From Thermogemmatispora sp042408965 (lineage in GTDB: Bacteria; Chloroflexota; Ktedonobacteria; Ktedonobacterales; Ktedonobacteraceae), in the NCBI GenBank assembly GCA_042408965.1, contig JBHOQN010000156.1:1-64000 (forward strand): a stretch of 64,000 bases of DNA, in the 5' to 3' direction. Shown here one piece after another: positions 1 to 8,583 of the stretch. The notes under the pieces were generated by a model. That model made no database searches. It saw only the letters and a program-made list of their open reading frames with translations, and was not told where the DNA came from. Position 1 is the stretch's first letter. Each line of letters opens with the position of its first letter. The position numbers and the translations under genes were made by a program.

Positions 1-139
1 TGGACCGTGACCACAATGCCGCGATCAACATCCAACGAGCAGGATTGCTCCTGCTTGCAAAAGAGTTCCAGGCTCGGACGGAGCCTTCAGAGGACGCGCC
101 TCTGAGAAGCCCCCGGCTTTAGCCGTGGGGAGTCGTCAC
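1..139 (+). mobile_element. Right end of an IS605-family element (omega-RNA 3' end)
   Basis: Downstream of the TnpB motif lies a small hairpin at about 110-130 (CCCCGGC, a short loop, then GCCGTGGGG), the subterminal palindrome typical of IS605 right ends and of the 3' part of omega/reRNA. It is followed by GTCGTCAC, and I place the element boundary after TCAC at 139 because a solute-binding protein reading frame resumes exactly at 140. The element lacks terminal inverted repeats, as expected for single-strand transposition. The exact cleavage position is an inference. The left end and any tnpA are outside the window. Confidence 0.75.
3..122 (+). CDS. tnpB: TnpB (IS605/IS1341-type), C-terminal end only
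   Basis: This is the last 39 codons of an RNA-guided TnpB nuclease; the rest lies left of the window. The reading frame opens with DRDHNAAINI, the conserved C-terminal RuvC-III motif of TnpB proteins in which the Asp is catalytic, and stops at TAG 120-122. TnpB proteins accompany IS200/IS605 transposons and use an RNA made from the element's right end to cut DNA at the donor site. The stop codon lies inside the right-end hairpin, as is usual for this family. Whether the complete protein is intact cannot be seen here. Identification rests on one short but very characteristic motif. Confidence 0.85.
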   Translation, partial: DRDHNAAINIQRAGLLLLAKEFQARTEPSEDAPLRSPRL

Positions 140-1066
140 AAAGATATTCTCGACGGCTACACCGCCCACTACGCGATCCCTATTTCCTATAAAGCCGAGG
201 CTGAGTACTCCTCAGCTCAGGAACTGGAGGTCTTTAAGAATTCCAGGGTACATCCCCATGGTGATATCGGCGACGTGGGCTTCAAGTTTGGCCCCCTGGC
301 CGTGCAGCAGGGCCTGGTGGCGCCCTACAAGCATGCCTACTGGGATGACATCGATGCCAGCCTCAAAGATCCCGATGGCTACTGGTGCACGGAGTACTAC
401 GGCGCACAGGCCTTTGTAATCAACACCGATATCGTCAAGAATCCGCCGACCTCGTTCGCCGACCTGCTGAGTGGTAGCTATAAGAGCATGGTAGGCATCG
501 ATGGCGATCCACGTCAGGCCAACGACGCCTTCCTGGCGGTCTTTACAGCGGCGCTCGCCAACGGGGGCAGCCTGGATAATATCCAGCCGGGCATCGACTT
601 CTTTGCCCGACTCAAGAAGAACGGCAACTTCACCGTTGCTCGTTCCAGCATCGCCAATATCTCCAAGGGCGAGGTGGCCATCGCTATAATGTGGGACTAT
701 CTCGGACTGGGCTTCCGCGACCAGCTGGCTGGCAAGCCCAACCTGAAGGTCATCATCCCGGCAGATGCCTCCATCGCGGGACCGTATGTCTCGGTGGTCA
801 ATAAAACGGCTGTCCATCCCTTTGCAGCACGCCTCTGGATCGAGTATATCTTCTCGGACGAAGGCCAGCTTTTCTACCTGAAGGGCTATGCGCACCCGGC
901 GCGCTACCAGAAGCTGGTGGCTGCTGGCAAGGTGCCCGCCGACCTGGCCGCCAAGCTGCCTCCTGCCGAGCAGTACGCGAACGTCAAGTTCCCCTCGCTG
1001 GAGCAGCTCAACGCCGCCTCGGCTGTGATCGCCAACAACTGGGGTCCCCAGGTGCTCGGCTCTTGA
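140..1066 (+). pseudogene. ABC transporter solute-binding protein, 5' end removed by the IS element
   Basis: About 308 residues of a periplasmic/lipoprotein solute-binding protein of the Fe3+/polyamine/phosphonate type (SBP family 1/6). The recognisable core has the segment YYGAQAFVINTDIV and a later AIMWDYLGLGF region, ending in a typical hinge and C-terminal helix. The signal peptide and roughly the first 50-80 residues are missing: the frame runs straight back into the IS right end, where a GTG at 125 gives only a chance start with no Shine-Dalgarno site. The two permeases and the ATPase of the same importer follow, so this was the first gene of that operon. The ligand is not predictable. 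It is probably inactive unless read from outside, and export is unlikely without a signal peptide. Confidence 0.8.
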
Positions 1067-1224
1067 TGGCACGCTATTGAGCTAATCTTGCCCACACTGC
1101 CCTGATAGCAGGAGCCGGAAGGGAACGAAGCCAGACGACATTACATGTAGCTCTCTTGCTCGTCCTGCCCGGATCTCCTGCCTCTCGCAGATCTGACTGA
1201 GTTGTTGTGAGGAGGTACTCTGAG

Positions 1225-2178
1225 ATGGCATCACCGGCATCGGCGCTGGGAGAAGATGGGCATACCTCTCCTGCGCCTGAAGCCGTCCACGGTTCGAGAC
1301 GGTTGCCTCTGGGACCTGGCGGAAACAGGATACTGACAGGCTGGTTGGGACTTATGCCCTTCCTGCTGTTCTGTCTCTTGTTCGAGATTCTGCCCATTGT
1401 GATCATCGTCCAGGGAAGTCTGAGCGACGATGTAACTGGAGCCTTGACGCTGGAGCACTACCAGCAGCTCTTCGCCCAGGCCAGTAATCTGCGTGCCTTC
1501 CAGACCAGCATTGCGATCTCGGCGGTGACGGCCCTGATCGGGGGCCTGTTTGGGGCGCTGGCGGCCTATGGGATCTACAGCCTGCGCACGGGCTGGCTGC
1601 GCAACCTGCTGATCAGCTTCTGTAGCATCGCTGCCAATTTCGCTGGTGTGCCGCTGGCTTTTGCCTTCGTTGCCACGCTGGGTGTTACCGGCTTTCTTAC
1701 CCTGGCGCTACGTGACTGGCTGCACTTCGATCTGTACGCTGCAGGATTCAGCATCTATCAGTTCTGGGGGCTGGTCATCGTCTATGTCTATTTCCAGCTC
1801 CCGCTCATGATCCTGGTGACGCTGCCGGCTCTCGCCGCTCTGCGGCCTGAATGGAGAGAGGCTGCCACGAACCTGGGGGCCTCAAGCCTGACCTACTGGC
1901 GGCGTATAGGTCTGCCCATTCTCGCTCCCTCACTAGTCGCAGGTGCCATGCTGCTCTTTGCGAACTCGTTCGGTGCCTTCGCAACGGCCTTTGCCCTCGC
2001 TCAGGGTAACATCAATCTGGTGCCGATCTTGATCAACTTCGTGGTCAATGGCAACGTCTCGGTCGACTTTGGCCTGGGCAATGCGCTGGCCGTTGGCATG
2101 GTGATGGTCCTGCTGGTGACGGTCTCGCTCTATAGTGTGATGCTCCGGAGGATCGGCGTCTGGCAGGGGAGGGAGTGA
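1225..2178 (+). CDS. ABC transporter permease (first of two)
   Basis: A 317-residue inner-membrane permease of the binding-protein-dependent type (PotB/ThiP/PhnU-like family). Five to six hydrophobic helices are evident, and the EAA loop that contacts the ATPase is visible near residues 210-230 (EAATNLGASSLTYWRRIGLP). I choose ATG 1225 over the upstream GTG 1207 because GGAGG at 1211-1215 is well spaced for it. The gene follows the truncated binding protein by about 160 bp and precedes a second permease and the ATPase, forming one importer operon. The substrate could be iron, a polyamine or an aminophosphonate; sequence alone does not decide. Confidence 0.88.
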   Translation: MASPASALGEDGHTSPAPEAVHGSRRLPLGPGGNRILTGWLGLMPFLLFCLLFEILPIVIIVQGSLSDDVTGALTLEHYQQLFAQASNLRAFQTSIAISAVTALIGGLFGALAAYGIYSLRTGWLRNLLISFCSIAANFAGVPLAFAFVATLGVTGFLTLALRDWLHFDLYAAGFSIYQFWGLVIVYVYFQLPLMILVTLPALAALRPEWREAATNLGASSLTYWRRIGLPILAPSLVAGAMLLFANSFGAFATAFALAQGNINLVPILINFVVNGNVSVDFGLGNALAVGMVMVLLVTVSLYSVMLRRIGVWQGRE

Positions 2179-2256
2179 CGCGATGATGATCCACCATCAG
2201 GCGAGGTTCCAGGCACACACGCTGTCGGGCGAGATCAACGCCTGTGAGAGGAGGAA

Positions 2257-3204
2257 ATGACGGTGCAACAGAACAGATCCCGCGGCGCGCTCGCCGCTGC
2301 AGAGATCACCAGCCGGCGGCACTCACAACGCAGCGCTGAGCGCTCGGACCAGGAACGGGGTTCTTCGAGCCTGGCGAGGGTGATGTTACTTCTGGTCATG
2401 CTTTACCTGCTCGTTCCGCTGGGAGCGACGCTGGTTTTTGGTCTCGACAACGGCCATGGCTATGATCTCACAGCCCTCTCTGACATTGTGAGCGACCCAG
2501 ATTTCTCGCAGACGCTGATCATGTCGCTGGAGCTGGCTGCAGCGACAACGCTCTTCGTCGTCGCGCTGGTCACTCCGACCGTCTACTGGATGCAGTTGCG
2601 CCTGCCACAGGCCCGTCCACTGCTGGAGCTGCTCTCACTGCTCCCCTTCGCTGTCCCGGCGATCGTGCTGGCTGTTGGCCTCCTCCAGGAATATGGTGGG
2701 GCGGCCGGCCCGCTGGTCAATCTCCTTTCGCTTGGCCTGGTGCCTCTGCTGAGCACGGGCGTAAATGTGCTCGATACGCCGCTGCTGCTGGTCTGCTCCT
2801 ATGGAGTACTCGTGCTGCCCTTTGTCTACCGGCCGCTCGATAACAGCCTGCGTGCCATTCATACGCGGGTGCTCACGGAGGCAGCCTACAGCCTGGGTTG
2901 CGGCTGGTGGCGCACCTTTCTGACGATTATTCTACCGAATATCTGGCCAGGTGTGATCAGCGCGGCTCTGCTGACCTTCTCGACCGTGATGGGCGAGTTC
3001 ACTCTTGCCAGCCTCTTCAACATCTACACCTTTCCAATCTATCTGAATGTCACTGGCCAGAACGATCCCCATAAAGCGGCTGTGCTCTCTATCCTGAGCT
3101 TCATCTTCACGCTGCTCTGCGTGCTGGGGATTCTGTTGAGCGTGCGCAGCCGTCGAGGCGCGGCAGGTGCCGCCGATCAGGTGGAGATTGCGGGAGCGCG
3201 TTAA
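2257..3204 (+). CDS. ABC transporter permease (second of two)
   Basis: A 315-residue partner permease (PotC/PhnV-like). A basic, Ser/Arg-rich cytoplasmic N-terminus of about 40 residues precedes the first helix. The conserved EAA motif lies near residue 205 (TEAAYSLGCGWWRTFLTIILP). ATG 2257 has a strong site (GAGAGGAGGAA) just upstream. It lies 78 bp after the first permease and 33 bp before the ATPase, so it belongs to the same operon. With the other permease it would form the heterodimeric channel of the importer whose binding protein gene has been interrupted. Confidence 0.88.
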   Translation: MTVQQNRSRGALAAAEITSRRHSQRSAERSDQERGSSSLARVMLLLVMLYLLVPLGATLVFGLDNGHGYDLTALSDIVSDPDFSQTLIMSLELAAATTLFVVALVTPTVYWMQLRLPQARPLLELLSLLPFAVPAIVLAVGLLQEYGGAAGPLVNLLSLGLVPLLSTGVNVLDTPLLLVCSYGVLVLPFVYRPLDNSLRAIHTRVLTEAAYSLGCGWWRTFLTIILPNIWPGVISAALLTFSTVMGEFTLASLFNIYTFPIYLNVTGQNDPHKAAVLSILSFIFTLLCVLGILLSVRSRRGAAGAADQVEIAGAR

Positions 3205-3237
3205 TCCACACACCATGTACAGAAAGCAGAAAAGACT

Positions 3238-4362
3238 ATGGCCTTTCTTGAACTGCAAGAGATCACCAGACGCTTTGGACACACGATTGCCGTTGATCAG
3301 ATCTCCCTGACAGTGGAGCAGGGCGAGTTCCTGACGCTGCTCGGCCCCAGTGGCTGTGGCAAAACCACCCTGTTGCGCATGATCGCCGGGTTCGAGACAC
3401 CCAGCAACGGGCGCATCTTGCTGGAAGGAGAGGACATCACCTATCGCGCTGCGAGCAAGCGCCCCATGGGGATGGTCTTTCAGTCCTATGCCCTCTTCCC
3501 CCACATGACGGCCGAGCAGAATATCGCCTTTGGTATGAGCATCAAGAAGCTCCCGCGAGAGGTCATTCGCAAGCGCTGTGCCGAGCTGCTCGACCTGGTG
3601 GGGCTGGCTGATCGCGGCAAGAGCTATCCGCACCAGCTTTCGGGTGGACAGCAGCAGCGCATTGCTCTGGCGCGCGCGCTGGCCGTTGAGCCAAAGCTGT
3701 TGCTGCTCGATGAGCCGCTTTCAGCCCTCGATGCTCGGGTCCGTGTGGCACTGCGCAACGAGATTCGTCGCATTCAGCAGCAATTGAAGATGACGGCGAT
3801 CTATGTGACACACGATCAGGAAGAGGCGCTGAGCATCTCTGATCGCATCGCCGTCATGGCCAGGGGTCGCATCGAGCAGCTCGACCATCCTGAGGAGATC
3901 TACGGCAATCCTCGCACCATCTTTGTGGCTGGCTTTGTTGGCACCAGCAATCAGTTGCGCGCCGTGCTCGAAGCGCCTGCTCAGGGGCGCTGCCGGATTG
4001 ATCGCCAGCTGGTGCAGGTTCCCCCTGTGGCAGCTCTCTCTGCTGGACAGGCGGTGTTGCTACTCGTACGCCCGGAGGAGGTGACTCTGCGCGTCGCTGA
4101 CGTCCCGAGAGAGGACAGGGACGCTGCTTTGGGGAATGCGCTGGCTGGCGTGATTGAGCTGCGCACCTTCCTGGGACCATTTGTGCGCTTTCAGGTGCGC
4201 ACGGACGAGGGCGCTCTGCTGACGGCTGACGTTCCCAGCCAGCAGGCCCGTGATTTCTCTGTTGCTCAGCGTGTGTTGCTGACCTTCCCGCCGGACGCCT
4301 GTCAGGTGCTGCCGCTGGAGGGGCAGGAGATGGGCCTGATGAAGGAGGCGGAGACGGTCTAG
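3238..4362 (+). CDS. ABC transporter ATP-binding protein (PotA/FbpC type)
   Basis: A 374-residue ATPase that powers the importer. Walker A is GPSGCGKTT near residue 36, the signature is LSGGQQQR near residue 134, Walker B is LLLLDEPLSALD about twenty residues later, and the switch histidine is in VTHDQEEAL. The last ~130 residues form a TOBE-like domain typical of spermidine, iron and aminoethylphosphonate ATPases. It is the last gene of the importer operon. All catalytic motifs are intact, so loss of the binding protein is the only visible defect in the system. Confidence 0.92.
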   Translation: MAFLELQEITRRFGHTIAVDQISLTVEQGEFLTLLGPSGCGKTTLLRMIAGFETPSNGRILLEGEDITYRAASKRPMGMVFQSYALFPHMTAEQNIAFGMSIKKLPREVIRKRCAELLDLVGLADRGKSYPHQLSGGQQQRIALARALAVEPKLLLLDEPLSALDARVRVALRNEIRRIQQQLKMTAIYVTHDQEEALSISDRIAVMARGRIEQLDHPEEIYGNPRTIFVAGFVGTSNQLRAVLEAPAQGRCRIDRQLVQVPPVAALSAGQAVLLLVRPEEVTLRVADVPREDRDAALGNALAGVIELRTFLGPFVRFQVRTDEGALLTADVPSQQARDFSVAQRVLLTFPPDACQVLPLEGQEMGLMKEAETV

Positions 4363-4364
4363 CT

Positions 4365-4478
4365 GGGGGGAAGGCAGCCAGGCTAGTTGCGTGGCCGGCA
4401 CTGTGGCGGATCTGCTTTCAAGATGCTGCCTGCACGCGCGAGAGGTTGCTCCACCAGCCGAGAAGACGCCTTCCCCCC
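4365..4478. repeat. 11-bp inverted repeat flanking the gap after the ABC operon
   Basis: GGGGGGAAGGC at 4365-4375 is the perfect complement of GCCTTCCCCCC at 4468-4478. The 92-nt interior is itself GC-rich. It starts just after the ATPase stop codon and could form a long 3'-UTR stem acting as a terminator or transcript end; there is no T-tract. Function is inferred. Confidence 0.4.
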
Positions 4479-4563
4479 TGGGTACGCGGTAGCCTTCTGA
4501 CTCGTGGCCGCTTGTGGTATCATTGTAGAGAGCGCTGGAGAAGCGAGAAAGGGGGATGAGCAT

Positions 4564-5454
4564 ATGAGCCTACCTGAGCAGGAAGGCTATGTGCCGATAG
4601 ATGGCTATCGTGTCTGGTACTGGAGCGTCGGCGGTGGCAGCGCGCAGGAGCGCATTCCGCTTTTGATCCTGCATGGTGGGCCGGGTGTGCCGCATGACTA
4701 TCTGGAGAACCTCGCAGCGCTGGCGACCGAGGAACGGCGTGTTATCTTTTACGATCAGCTTGGTTGTGGACGCTCTGATCAGCCTGATGATCTCTCCCTC
4801 TGGCGAGTGGAGCGCTTTGTCGAGGAGCTGGCAGGCGTGCGCCGCTCGTTGGGGCTGGAGCGCGTGCATATTCTGGGGCAGTCCTGGGGTGGCATGCTGG
4901 CGATCGAGTATGCGCTGACGCGGCCACAGGGACTGGTAAGTCTTATTCTCTCCAACACGACGCCGAGCATTCCCCTATGGGTCGCCGAGGCGAACCGCCT
5001 GCGTGCGCAGCTCCCTCCGGATGTCGAAGCGATTCTGCGGCGGCACGAAGCCGCTGGCACAACCGCCAGCCAGGAGTACCAGGAGGCGATGCAGGTCTTT
5101 TACGACCGGCATGTTCTGCGTGTGCCCATGCCGGATTATGTCAGACGGGCCTTTGATCAGATCGGCACTGTCTACCACTACATGAATGGTCCCAGTGAGT
5201 TTCACGTGATCGGCCCTCTTAAGGACTGGGATCGCACAGCGTGGCTTGGGGAGATTCAGGTGCCCACGCTCATCATTGCCGGCGAGTATGACGAAGCAAC
5301 GCCGCTGATCAATGATGTGCTGCAGCGTGGCATCCCTGGCTCTGAGCGTCTAGAACTGGCTGGCTGTTCACACCTTTCACACGTCGAAGATCCTGAGCGT
5401 TACATGCAGAGTGTACGGGCCTTTCTGGAGCGTGTGGAGCGAACCATCCCGTGA
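4564..5454 (+). CDS. pip: Proline iminopeptidase-type alpha/beta hydrolase
   Basis: A 296-residue cytoplasmic serine hydrolase of peptidase family S33, expected to remove N-terminal proline (or related residues) from peptides. HGGPG, the oxyanion-hole motif of this family, is at residues 37-41; the nucleophile elbow GQSWGG places Ser at 107; the acid is in AGEYDEATP and the His in CSHLSHVEDP near the C-terminus. ATG 4564 is chosen because GGGGGA at 4550-4555 is correctly spaced; the frame is open further upstream without a better start. It appears to be a single-gene unit. Other substrates, such as small esters or amides, are possible. Confidence 0.85.
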   Translation: MSLPEQEGYVPIDGYRVWYWSVGGGSAQERIPLLILHGGPGVPHDYLENLAALATEERRVIFYDQLGCGRSDQPDDLSLWRVERFVEELAGVRRSLGLERVHILGQSWGGMLAIEYALTRPQGLVSLILSNTTPSIPLWVAEANRLRAQLPPDVEAILRRHEAAGTTASQEYQEAMQVFYDRHVLRVPMPDYVRRAFDQIGTVYHYMNGPSEFHVIGPLKDWDRTAWLGEIQVPTLIIAGEYDEATPLINDVLQRGIPGSERLELAGCSHLSHVEDPERYMQSVRAFLERVERTIP

Positions 5455-6005
5455 CCTAGCTGGTGCCGCAGGGGGTCCTCGTGCGATGTCTTGCCCATGT
5501 GACGGGACGGAAGGTGGAATCTCCGGTAGCCGGCCGGCCGACCTTCGGGTCTCGCTAGCCGATGTGGAGCAACTCCAGGCGGGCCTTTCGAGGATGGCGG
5601 TCGAGGTGCTACACCGAGAGACCAACAGTGGGGTAGGTGGCAGCAAGAGATCTCTCGCCACAGGGGGCCATGTGGCTATCTCTCCTGCTCACCCTGTTCG
5701 GTGAAGAGGTGGGATGTCGTAGCGGCACTGGCGCGCTCGCCCTGACACGCCCGATTGCCTTCACGATCCTGGTGCCAGCCAGCCAGCCAGGTCCGGGGAC
5801 CGGCAGCCCTCGCAATAAGGCAGGCTCCCGATGACACACCCGTCGGAAAGGGCAGGCAGCGCAATCTCCTCAGTTATTGCTCCATCGCTTGCACGGACCG
5901 AGTACCCATCGCCACCTGGACAAATTTTTCGTGCTGAATCTCTCATGGAGCTATGGAACCCTTCGGACGGCGGGCGAATCCTACTGATCTCTAAGCAGTC
6001 ACGGA
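5455..6005. other. Gap with one repeat copy and no convincing gene
   Basis: The stretch holds a frame at 5485-5704 (+) whose middle looks protein-like (RPADLRVSLADVEQLQ) but has no clear ribosome site or family, and the repeat described separately at 5704-5836. The right part, 5837-6005, has short frames on both strands without recognisable motifs. It may be decayed coding DNA. Confidence 0.4.
5704..5836 (+). repeat. Dispersed ~130-bp repeat, copy A
   Basis: Aligned by eye with 8324-8454, this segment shows about 80% identity over roughly 130 bp. The best-conserved part is GAGGTGGGATGTCGTAGCGG and the stretch after it, ending in CCAGCCAG(G)T(C/T)CGGGG. No shared open frame keeps a sensible protein in both copies, so a non-coding or decayed element is more likely than a gene. 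Borders are approximate. Confidence 0.6.
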
Positions 6006-6440
6006 TCAGCCCTGCACGCTCGTGATGAGTTTCATGCCTGCTTCGTAGTGACCAGGAAGATAGCAGGCCAGTTCGGGGCTGGATCTGGCAGCAGAAGAGG
6101 GGAAGGTATAGTCCAGGGTTCTGCTGCGGCCAGGAGGGATGTTATCAATCATAGCCAGCGCCATGTGATGCATATCCATCATCGGCATACTGATCATGCT
6201 GCCTTCTGATCTGGGCATAATCATGAACTCATGAGCTATCTTACCTTGATTGGTCACCACAAAATGGTAGGGAACGTTAGGTGAGAACGTGGTGAGGGAG
6301 GAGACAATGCGGAACTCCGTCTCTGTGACCTGCACAGTTACGGGTCCTGATGGAACTGACTGCTGAGAGATACCGCTGCAGGACGTTATGAAGACAACGA
6401 GTGGGAACAGCAGACAGTATACATTTCGTCTCAAACGCAA
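6006..6440 (-). CDS. Cupredoxin-fold copper lipoprotein
   Basis: A 144-residue secreted, lipid-anchored protein. A short basic N-terminus and hydrophobic stretch end in the lipobox FITSC (Cys 21). The rest is a small beta-rich domain with the type 1 copper set: His in AHEFM near residue 71, and Cys, His and Met in CYLPGHYEAGM close to the C-terminus. A Met-rich segment (MISMPMMDMHHMALAM) between them could also hold copper. It would carry electrons or buffer copper on the outer face of the membrane. The start is TTG 6440, which has AAGGAAGG about nine bases upstream; no ATG precedes the lipobox. No neighbour explains its redox partner. Confidence 0.8.
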   Translation of the reverse strand: MRLRRNVYCLLFPLVVFITSCSGISQQSVPSGPVTVQVTETEFRIVSSLTTFSPNVPYHFVVTNQGKIAHEFMIMPRSEGSMISMPMMDMHHMALAMIDNIPPGRSRTLDYTFPSSAARSSPELACYLPGHYEAGMKLITSVQG

Positions 6441-7194
6441 GGTATATACCTTCCTTCCTATCCAGATAGGACAGTTCCTCTAACGACTCTGTGCTATCAT
6501 ACTTAGAACCATCGCTCTATGGTTCTCCTTGTGGACGGTTCCACCCGGCCTGTGGTAGCTCTTCCCCGCCTGGCAACAGTGGTAAGACAGGTCCCAAGAG
6601 GGGATGGTCGAGATGTATCATGCTCAACCATCCGACGGTAACCTCTGCGGCTGCTACGGCTTGTGGGCTGCTGATCAGCGGACTGCCTGTTTAAAGACAA
6701 CGTGCAAAGCAAGATGACACTCCATGCATTTCACCGGTGCTGCCCACCTGGAGCAGCGCTGGGTATGGATCCCCTCGATGATGCCAGGTATTATCCTCAG
6801 GATTCCCTTGAGAAGAGAGTATACCACGTCTTCCTTCCGCGCTTCTACACTGTCTCGAGGTTGCTCATTGAGCATCTGGCCTCTCTTCTTTTCGACCTGC
6901 CTCACGGTTGTCTGGGCCTTGTCCTTGGTCCAGCGAGGCATCACCCTCAGTGTTTGCTGCTGGTAGCTGTCTACTCCATAGCCTACACTCAAGGAAAAGG
7001 GGGAAGGTGGTCAACCATGAACACGGGAAGGCATCCGTTTCAAGAGGATCACGGTGCTGCGCACCAATATGATAGCTATACAGCAAAAAAGTATCGTAGT
7101 GTATTGTTTGTATAGATATAAATTAGTTTTTTGCTTGTAAAGCACAAAAAATCGTTGTTTTTATTGATAATAATGGTAATGGAGGATGACAGCT
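6441..7194. other. Long gap; AT-rich leader at its right end
   Basis: Overlapping frames at 6675-6992 (-) and 6702-7115 (+) lack ribosome sites or recognisable motifs, and I call neither. From about 7060 to 7190 the composition changes sharply to AT-rich, with TATAAATTAG, runs of T and A, and an imperfect dyad (TTTTTTGCTT, GTAA, AGCACAAAAAA). This probably is a promoter or transcript leader for the frame starting at 7195. Confidence 0.4.
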
Positions 7195-7458
7195 ATGTCA
7201 GGTGCTAAAACCACAAGGCTAGAAGAGGTCGCTCCGGAGATGCTATCCTGCCCTATCTGTGGGTGGACGAGAAATGTTCGGTCGGGGCATCTCACGGAGG
7301 AGATCCCTTCTTGCCGGGGAAGTCCTCACCTGGCTCCGCCGCGACGGGCTCGTCGATCGTGCGAGAGGCATCTACTTGTCCTTTGTCCTCTCAGGGATGC
7401 TTCCCTTTGCGGGGAGGATCAACGCAGAGAAGCAAAGGCAGACCATTACCGCCTCTGA
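7195..7458 (+). CDS. Small unidentified protein, possibly frameshifted
   Basis: ATG 7195 is preceded by a good GGAGG (7181-7185) and an AT-rich leader, so translation probably starts here. The 87-residue product begins with a single zinc-ribbon-like CPICGW motif, but its second half is Arg/Pro-rich and looks like wrong-frame sequence. Another frame from about 7259 to 7477 reads more like protein (LLAGEVLTWLRRDGLVDRA), so a frameshift near 7260 is plausible. I do not recognise a family. Confidence 0.35.
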   Translation: MSGAKTTRLEEVAPEMLSCPICGWTRNVRSGHLTEEIPSCRGSPHLAPPRRARRSCERHLLVLCPLRDASLCGEDQRREAKADHYRL

Positions 7459-7562
7459 TGAATCAAAGACATCCTGAGATGTTCATGTTTCTTTCAGGCG
7501 GATAATACCAACTTCAACGTCTTTAAGAAGCAATTCATTTATTACCACAAGGGAGGTCGGTT

Positions 7563-8210
7563 GTGAACAACTTTCGCAATCGCAGGAGAGTACGCTGGTT
7601 GAGTCTGTTCCTTATTGGGAGTGTAGTGCTTACTGTCATTGGTTGTAGCACAGCGACAACTATCACCTCAGCTGTAGGAGCGCGGAGGTCCTCTGGCCTG
7701 AAGCGTCAGCCTGTTCAGGTGACTGTGTTCTCTCCGGGGCAGGGTGATAAGGCTGGTCATGCCGGTGCTGGCTTTGTCATTGACCTGGCGCTGGATGCCG
7801 CCACTCCCCAGGATGATAGCTTCCTTTCGGCGGCCAACGGTTATAAACCGTTCTTTAACGATCCGAGCAGTCCCACCTTTCATCCCGGTTTTGACCCTGG
7901 GGCTCCAGGACTTGTTGTTCTGCTTTCGACTACCAGGACGATTCCAGGAACGCTGTTTCGTGGACCAGGAACGAATCTGGCAGGCCTGTTCCAGATCAAC
8001 GGTATCGCCCGGGTCAATCATGGGGGTATAGCTGAGACTTGGAATACGTGGCTGGTGGGCAAGCCGGTGGCCGGTGCTGGCCTGCAGACCACCCTGACAG
8101 TCTTTGTCGTTCGGGGCACGGCGCCAGCGCTGATCCAGGGGGAGCCAGAAGACCAACCCGGGCTCATCTCGAACATCGTTCGCGTGACCTTTACTATCGC
8201 CGGCCAGTAG
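7563..8210 (+). CDS. Secreted lipoprotein of unknown function
   Basis: A 215-residue protein starting at GTG 7563 with GGGAGG upstream. A basic N-terminus (RNRRRVRW), a hydrophobic stretch and the lipobox VIGC (Cys 28) mark a lipid-anchored exported protein. The mature part is rich in Gly, Pro, Thr and Phe with alternating beta-like segments and no cysteine. Phrases such as GQGDKAGHAGAGFVIDLALD and FHPGFDPGAPGLVVLL look like a beta-sandwich extracellular domain. I cannot name a family or a partner; neighbours give no clue. Confidence 0.65.
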   Translation: MNNFRNRRRVRWLSLFLIGSVVLTVIGCSTATTITSAVGARRSSGLKRQPVQVTVFSPGQGDKAGHAGAGFVIDLALDAATPQDDSFLSAANGYKPFFNDPSSPTFHPGFDPGAPGLVVLLSTTRTIPGTLFRGPGTNLAGLFQINGIARVNHGGIAETWNTWLVGKPVAGAGLQTTLTVFVVRGTAPALIQGEPEDQPGLISNIVRVTFTIAGQ

Positions 8211-8323
8211 GTGCCGTACCGGGGCCTCAGGCCTGGTGAGGGGGCATTCCTAGGAGAGCTTTGTGGCATGGCGGGAATGGTGACGCTGACCCTGCTGATC
8301 TCTCTCGACCTTTGCTGCTGACA

Positions 8324-8454
8324 GGAGAGGTGGGGTGTCGCAGCGGCGCTGGTGCGCTCGCCGTGACACTCCGCCCCCTGCCTTCGCGATTCCTGGTGCT
8401 GGCCAGCCAGGTTCGGGGCCGGGCGGCCCTCACAGTACGGTGGACTCAGCCCTG
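8324..8454 (+). repeat. Dispersed ~130-bp repeat, copy B
   Basis: This is the second copy of the element at 5704-5836, in the same orientation. Its right edge lies exactly at the end of the HPr fragment (stop codon complement at 8446-8448). The segments TCGC(A)GCGGCGCTGG and GGCCAGCCAGGTTCGGGG are closest to copy A. Both copies are GC-rich and contain short self-complementary stretches, so a structured RNA or a decayed mobile element is possible. Confidence 0.6.
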
Positions 8455-8583
8455 ATTGCTCTCTAGCAGGGCTGCCAGATGCTCGATAGCTGAAGCTGCA
8501 TCCTCGCCTTCGACCCTCAGTACGATCTGCTCGCCCTGTCTGGCTCCCAGCGTCAGGAGCGAGAGCAGCGATTTACCATTCAC
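8446..8583 (-). pseudogene. ptsH: HPr phosphocarrier, C-terminal half only
   Basis: On the minus strand 45 codons read VNGKSLLSLLTLGARQGEQI and continue to LLESNQG, matching the second half of HPr (or NPr/DhaM-type HPr domains) from the regulatory Ser region (GKSLLSLL) to the C-terminal helix. A TAG lies immediately before it (8584-8586), and the first half with the active-site His15 is absent from the flanking DNA. The upstream sequence changes character at the break, so the gene was cut by a deletion or insertion. No enzyme I or EII gene is nearby. Confidence 0.75.

Noticed and set aside
5485..5704. 72-codon plus-strand gene
   Set aside because: The middle is protein-like but there is no ribosome site, no family, and it runs into the repeat element.
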